NCBI RefSeq assembly: GCF_003287935.1
Contig: NZ_CP030287.1
Coordinates: 2,123,116 to 2,187,115, forward strand
DNA: 64,000 nucleotides
Source: Streptomyces sp. ICC1
GTDB taxonomy: Bacteria; Actinomycetota; Actinomycetes; Streptomycetales; Streptomycetaceae
Reading direction: 5' to 3'
Below the pieces are notes generated by a model. It was not told the origin of the DNA and did no database searches. It saw only the letters and a list, made by a program, of their open reading frames with translations. The position numbers and the translations under genes were made by a program. The stretch's first letter is position 1. Each line of letters starts with the position of its first letter. Positions 60,291 to 64,000 of this stretch are shown here, in pieces.

Positions 60291-61575
60291 AAAGCGGTGT
60301 GAAATGCAGTGCCCGGTCCAGGGAGCGCAGGAGCTCCGGCTCCCATCCGGCGCGGGAGAGGTCCACGGCGAGCAGGCCGCCGGCGCTGAGCGCGGCGAGT
60401 TGGACCTCGTGGTCGATGCCGAGCCGCCAGGCCTCACGCAGGACGTGGCGGGCTTCGTCGCGGGCCTTGCGGCCGGTGGTCGCGGCGGCCCGGGCGTCGG
60501 GCAGGGCGGCGAGGCTGCGGCCGGCCCGCTGGAGCCGGTCCATCAGCTCGGCCGCCCGCTCGGCATCGGGGGCGGGCGGGACCAAGTGAAGCTCGGGGAG
60601 GGCGACGCCGCGGCGCAGCTGTTCCATCCGTACCGGCAGCGGCGACCAGCCCGGCGTTCCGCCGAGGTCGATGTTCACCCGGGTCACCGTGGCGCTGTAG
60701 GCGCGGCCGGTGCCGCGCGCCTGCAGGGTGGTGCCGGCGGGTCGGTACTCGGGCTCGACTCCCTCGGCGACGACGCCTCCGTGGTTGCCTCTTACCGACA
60801 CCCACAGCCAGTCGGCGCCGCCGGTGACGTCGTTCATCAGCATGCGGCGCACCAGGAGGTAGCGCTGCAGTGCGGCCCGGGTGGCCCGGCGCAGCGGGTA
60901 GACCTCGGCTGAGACGGGGCTGTCGGGGCGGGCGTTCTGGGGGTGGCGCCGGATGCGGACCTCACCCAGGGCTGGGGAGAGGTCCTCCAGGCGTAGCGCG
61001 CAGAGCTCGCCGACGCGGGCGCCGGTGTCCAGGACGACCGAGGCCATGGCGAGCATCCGCACCCAGCGGGGGTAGCCGTGCTCCATCAGGCCGCCCTCGA
61101 CGCTCCAGTGGGTACGGCGGCCGACGTAGTCGGACAGGGTCACCAGGCTCTCGCGCAGCTGCTCACGACGGGCCACGTCGACCGGCTCCTTGCGGGGGAG
61201 CTCCTTGAGCTGGCGCAGGTAGTGGACCTCGAGGCCGAGCTCGCGCTGGAGCAGGGCCATCACCCCCGAGCGCACCATCGCCGTCGCCTCGGACGTCGGC
61301 CTCTTCGCCCCGCGGTCGCGGAGCTCACCTTCGAGGGCAAGCTTCTCGTACGCCCTGAGTGACTCCAGGTCGAAGATGTCGGCCAGGTCGTCGCCGACGC
61401 TGCGCGGGTGGCTGGGGTGCTGGAGGGCGCGGACCAGTTCGCGGGCGTGGGCCCGGATCTGCCGACGGCGGGCGTCGGAAGGGGCCTCCTCGCACACGGC
61501 GTTCACGGCTTCCTGGAGCTCGGGCACCTCGTCCAAGAGGTCGGGCTTCGTCGTCACGTCCCGCACGGTAGTCAC
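60289..61575 (-). CDS. Tyrosine-recombinase-like protein lacking key catalytic residues
   Basis: This 428-residue protein shows the recombinase box I arginine in LDTGARVGELCALRLEDL (182-199) after a helical core-binding-like domain. Further on, RMEQLRRGVAL may be a remnant of box II (HxLRHxxA) with the His lost. No box with a nucleophilic Tyr is visible near the C-terminus, which ends HFTPL. It may be an inactivated integrase or a recombinase-fold DNA-binding protein. It is unlikely to have integrated this element itself. Confidence 0.6.
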   Translation of the reverse strand: MTTVRDVTTKPDLLDEVPELQEAVNAVCEEAPSDARRRQIRAHARELVRALQHPSHPRSVGDDLADIFDLESLRAYEKLALEGELRDRGAKRPTSEATAMVRSGVMALLQRELGLEVHYLRQLKELPRKEPVDVARREQLRESLVTLSDYVGRRTHWSVEGGLMEHGYPRWVRMLAMASVVLDTGARVGELCALRLEDLSPALGEVRIRRHPQNARPDSPVSAEVYPLRRATRAALQRYLLVRRMLMNDVTGGADWLWVSVRGNHGGVVAEGVEPEYRPAGTTLQARGTGRAYSATVTRVNIDLGGTPGWSPLPVRMEQLRRGVALPELHLVPPAPDAERAAELMDRLQRAGRSLAALPDARAAATTGRKARDEARHVLREAWRLGIDHEVQLAALSAGGLLAVDLSRAGWEPELLRSLDRALHFTPL

Positions 61576-61608
61576 GTCCGGGCAGGCCCACCGACCAAAC
61601 GAATAATT

Positions 61609-61632
61609 AGACCCATTAGACCTAACAGACCC
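61609..61632. repeat. 24-bp near-palindrome, copy 6
   Basis: AGACCCATTAG, centre AC, then CTAACAGACCC. It lies 34 bp before the recombinase-like start, in the 179-bp divergent gap. Confidence 0.72.
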
Positions 61633-61754
61633 AACCGACCCTGACGTGCACGTCCGGAGACGGCTCGGGACACCGATGGGGATCGACGGAACCGGGCAAG
61701 GCCTCGGCGAAATCTGGGTGCCCGACAGATGGGAGACCTGACACCCTCGGGTCT

Positions 61755-62558
61755 GTGGAACACATTCCGGCTCATGTCCTGCGGGCGCTCTGGTACGTCG
61801 ACACCATGTCCGGCCAAGGCGTGCCCATCTCCCTCCAGGCCCTCGACCTGTTCGCAGCCCAGGCGCCTCCCCGCGACGCTGTCTACGGCATGCCGCTCTT
61901 TGCCGACCTCGTCGGTCTGGAATCGCGGCTGAGGCATCCGGAGCCCGTCGCGGAGTACCTGCGAAAGGTGGGCTGGATCCGCCAGACAGACGGTGCCGGT
62001 GTGGAGCTCACCGTCCTGGGGCGCGCCATCAGGCAGGCTGGGCAAGCTCAGGAAAACGCCACCTCGGCGGTAGAGGACGTCGTACTCAGCCCGACCGACC
62101 CGCTGGTCTACACCGTGCTCACGCGGCGTCTGGCCGCCGCAGGCGCCGGCCTGCTGGTGGACCCCTACTTCAAGGCGGAGCAGCTCGCCTGGGTCCTGGA
62201 GTGCACATCGATCCGGCGCATCCTGATCTCCAAGAAGGCCAGCGCCAAGGAACGCCCGATGATCGCTGTCGCACTGGGCACCCTGCCCCGCGGTGAAGAT
62301 GTCGAGGTGCGCGCCACCGCTGGTTCCGACCTCCACGACCGGCGCATCGTGGCCGAAGGCGGAGGTGTCCAGCTCATCGGAAGTTCCCTCAACGGCGTCG
62401 GCCGGCACCAGACCTCCGTCATCACCCCTGAACCGGAGATCGCGAAGGCATATCGAGAAAGCTCCGAGCGGCTCTGGGCTGGGGCCGAGAAGGTCGAGCC
62501 GCAGCAGATCAGCAACCCCGTGTCCCCGCCCGCAACCGGACAGACGCCGGCGCCCTGA
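61755..62558 (+). CDS. PLD-like protein with one HxR...E...GSSLN motif
   Basis: This 267-residue protein ends with a segment LHDRRIVAEGGGVQLIGSSLNG (about residues 194-215). It matches the phospholipase D signature HxKx4Dx6GSxN with Arg for Lys and Glu for Asp. The N-terminal 90 residues look like a winged helix (VAEYLRKVGWIRQTDGAGVELTVLGRAI). Only one motif is present, so it would act as a dimer if active. The GTG at 61755 is the likely start; the ribosome site is weak. It may be a nuclease-like or regulatory protein of the element. Confidence 0.6.
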   Translation: MEHIPAHVLRALWYVDTMSGQGVPISLQALDLFAAQAPPRDAVYGMPLFADLVGLESRLRHPEPVAEYLRKVGWIRQTDGAGVELTVLGRAIRQAGQAQENATSAVEDVVLSPTDPLVYTVLTRRLAAAGAGLLVDPYFKAEQLAWVLECTSIRRILISKKASAKERPMIAVALGTLPRGEDVEVRATAGSDLHDRRIVAEGGGVQLIGSSLNGVGRHQTSVITPEPEIAKAYRESSERLWAGAEKVEPQQISNPVSPPATGQTPAP

Positions 62559-62570
62559 TTTTCCCGTCGA

Positions 62571-62594
62571 AGACCTGTTAGGCCTAACAGGCCT
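62571..62594. repeat. 24-bp near-palindrome, copy 7
   Basis: AGACCTGTTAG, centre GC, then CTAACAGGCCT, the most symmetric copy. It lies 12 bp after the PLD-like stop, between convergent genes. Confidence 0.78.
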
Positions 62595-62640
62595 AAAGCG
62601 TACGAGGTGCTGCGGCGCCTGCCTGGCACCAACGCATGCG

Positions 62641-62668
62641 AGGGCCCCACCGGAAGCGGTGGGGCCCT
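62641..62668. terminator. Bidirectional terminator between PLD-like and parB-like genes
   Basis: AGGGCCCCACCG, GAAG and CGGTGGGGCCCT form a perfect 12-bp stem. It lies 16 bp beyond the parB-like stop on the minus strand. Confidence 0.7.
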
Positions 62669-62684
62669 CGTCGTCTGCGGCCGA

Positions 62685-63002
62685 CTACTTCGTGAGTGGC
62701 GGGCCGCTCTTGAGGTTTTTGTTGCGGCGCTGCGGGAACGGCGCCCCGTTGTTGTACTCGCGCTCGTCACGGCGCAGCTGCGCGAGGACGGCGGCCTCCA
62801 CGTACGCGGACAGCGACACCGGGACGTCGGCGTCCTCGTCGTCGATCCGCTGGAGTGCGACCACGGCGTTACGCAGCCGGTTCATGGTGTCCGGGCTGAC
62901 GTAGGCCGGAATCTTCTCCTTCGTGCCCGGGCTGGCCGGCGCCTGGCCGCCCAGCTCCTTGCCGAGGAGGGTTCCCTGTCCGAAGGGCATTCCGTTGCTC
63001 AT
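62685..63002 (-). CDS. Small ParB-like centromere-binding protein
   Basis: This 105-residue protein has a flexible N-terminus and a ribbon-helix-helix-like C-terminal half (KIPAYVSPDTMNRLRNAVVALQ; PVSLSAYVEAAVLAQLRRDE). It ends with a basic tail. It overlaps the ParA stop (ATGA), as in type Ib partition operons where a small RHH protein binds parS and stimulates ParA. Its own binding site is not obvious. Confidence 0.75.
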   Translation of the reverse strand: MSNGMPFGQGTLLGKELGGQAPASPGTKEKIPAYVSPDTMNRLRNAVVALQRIDDEDADVPVSLSAYVEAAVLAQLRRDEREYNNGAPFPQRRNKNLKSGPPLTK

Positions 63003-63925
63003 GCTGTGGCTCCCCGCGGCGCCACCAGCATGTGACCGAGCTGGTCGAAGTCACGCGTGGTGGTGGCCCGCCTGTTGTACTCGCGGATCGACATCTTCTC
63101 GTCGGGGGCGGTGGTCGCGTCCACCGACCGCCGAATCGGGCACACCAGCGCGCCCGGGTAGTGCTCTGCCATCTCGTTGCCGACGTGCTGGGCGATCTTC
63201 GTCTTGCCCCACGCGGTGAGTACGGCCGCCCGAACCTGGACGTCGTACTCTTCCTGCGCGTCGGCGATCGTCCGGCGCAGCGAGTCGTTCGACATCGCGT
63301 CCAGGCCGCTCACCTGGTTGGGCACCAGGACCTCGCCGCCGATGGCCAGGGTGAAGGTGGACAGCTTCCCGACCTTGGGCGGGCAGTCGACGATGGTGAT
63401 GTCCACCGGCGCCTCACTGCGCTTGATCGCCCGGCGCAGGACGCGCTCGCCGCTGACGGCCGGGTCGTACTCGACGACCGCGCAGTCCTCGTAGCTGGGG
63501 ACGATGTAGATGTTCTTGTAGCGGGTGTAGTAGGTCGCGTCGTCCAGGCCGGCCTCGCCGTACATGACGTGCTTGAGCGTCAGCCGGTTCGATGCGGACA
63601 GGCCTTCGGGGTAGACCGGCTGCAGCCAGCCGGTCAGGCCGGCGTCCTGCGGGTCGGCGTCGATGATGCGCACGGTGTAGCCCATCGCCGCCCAGGCGCA
63701 CGCGAGCTCGAGCGTGGTCGTGGTCTTCCCGGCGCCGCCCTTGCGGTTGAAGACGATGAAGACACGGTGCTCGCCCGGGGCAATCATGGACGGCGCGGTG
63801 AAGGAGGCCGGGAGCAGGATGCGCGGCTGCAGCTTGTTGGCCGGCTCCGTCCACTTCCGCTCGAACACGGTCGGCATGCGCAGCCGATCCGGGATCTTCA
63901 ACGGCTCCAGCGTTACCTGGACCAT
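62999..63925 (-). CDS. parA: ParA-family partition ATPase
   Basis: This 308-residue protein has the deviant Walker A KGGAGKTTTT (62-71), Walker A' region VRIIDADPQDAGLTGWL and Walker B VDITIVDCPP. About 50 residues precede the ATPase core. ParA moves plasmid copies apart with the small partner encoded directly downstream. GAGGAGAG precedes the ATG. A partition system implies that the element is, or recently was, a replicating plasmid. Only 75 bp of its promoter region lie in the window. Confidence 0.9.
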   Translation of the reverse strand: MVQVTLEPLKIPDRLRMPTVFERKWTEPANKLQPRILLPASFTAPSMIAPGEHRVFIVFNRKGGAGKTTTTLELACAWAAMGYTVRIIDADPQDAGLTGWLQPVYPEGLSASNRLTLKHVMYGEAGLDDATYYTRYKNIYIVPSYEDCAVVEYDPAVSGERVLRRAIKRSEAPVDITIVDCPPKVGKLSTFTLAIGGEVLVPNQVSGLDAMSNDSLRRTIADAQEEYDVQVRAAVLTAWGKTKIAQHVGNEMAEHYPGALVCPIRRSVDATTAPDEKMSIREYNRRATTTRDFDQLGHMLVAPRGATA

Positions 63926-64000
63926 GGCTCTCTCCTCATCCGGGCCTCTCCCCGTGGACTCCTCACCGCCAGACCGTACCGCCTCCGCGCGGCCCGCACG

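Overview
The window is high-GC DNA with GTG/TTG starts, dense head-to-tail genes and Streptomyces-type gene content. Gene order in the first 37 kb (HelD-like helicase, malic enzyme, HU, MurA, YqgE, hexosaminidase, DEAH helicase, IclR, AsnC, HppD, GlcD, Ssg protein) matches, from memory, the S. coelicolor SCO2952 to SCO2924 core block, so the host is almost certainly a Streptomyces or a close relative.

Region 1 (1-15.7 kb) is core chromosome. It holds a palindromic element at the left edge, a CGNR zinc-finger protein, a HelD-type RNA polymerase-recycling ATPase, a structured small RNA, malic enzyme, HU, murA, yqgE, a DUF3039 protein, a GH20 hexosaminidase and a three-gene molybdenum hydroxylase operon (FAD, 2Fe-2S, Mo subunits). 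Region 2 (15.7-19.6 kb) is a small accessory cassette (DUF6879, XRE/DUF5753 regulator, short Cys-rich proteins) that ends beside a tRNA-Cys. Region 3 (19.7-37.3 kb) returns to core genes: two MFS transporters, a Doc toxin-antitoxin pair, a DEAH helicase, an IclR regulator, a Lon-like protease, an ArsR-type regulator, a four-gene quaternary-amine ABC transporter, AsnC/Lrp with divergent hppD, a TPR protein and a GlcD-type oxidase.

Region 4 (about 37.7 kb to the window end) is a plasmid-like integrated element. It begins inside an SsgA-family gene, which is left without its 5' part. Its left arm is an operon of nine genes on the minus strand encoding an FtsK/SpoIIIE-type Tra ATPase and small membrane proteins of Spd type. 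A divergent XRE regulator/PP2C phosphatase pair follows. A replication module comes next: a winged-helix protein, DnaB and a second DnaB-like ATPase lacking the Walker lysine, followed by 1.1 kb of repeat-rich non-coding DNA. The right arm carries two HTH proteins, a Phd/RelE-type toxin-antitoxin pair, a STAND ATPase with TPRs, a tandem zeta-kinase protein, a stand-alone RapZ C-terminal domain, a recombinase-like protein without recognisable catalytic residues, a PLD-like protein and a ParA/small-ParB partition pair at the edge.

The most notable signals are in the element. A family of seven 24-bp near-palindromes is dispersed between its genes. Five 17-bp TGTTCC-N5-GGAACA boxes occur, three of them at an exact 24-bp period. 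Operator pairs lie between the transfer operon and the XRE-PP2C operon. A RapZ-C/zeta operon sits behind a triple operator and could link aminosugar sensing to a UDP-GlcNAc kinase. At the left edge of the window, a 56-bp hairpin has 12 G-U pairs and no mismatches. Function assignments come from motif recognition only; no database search was run.
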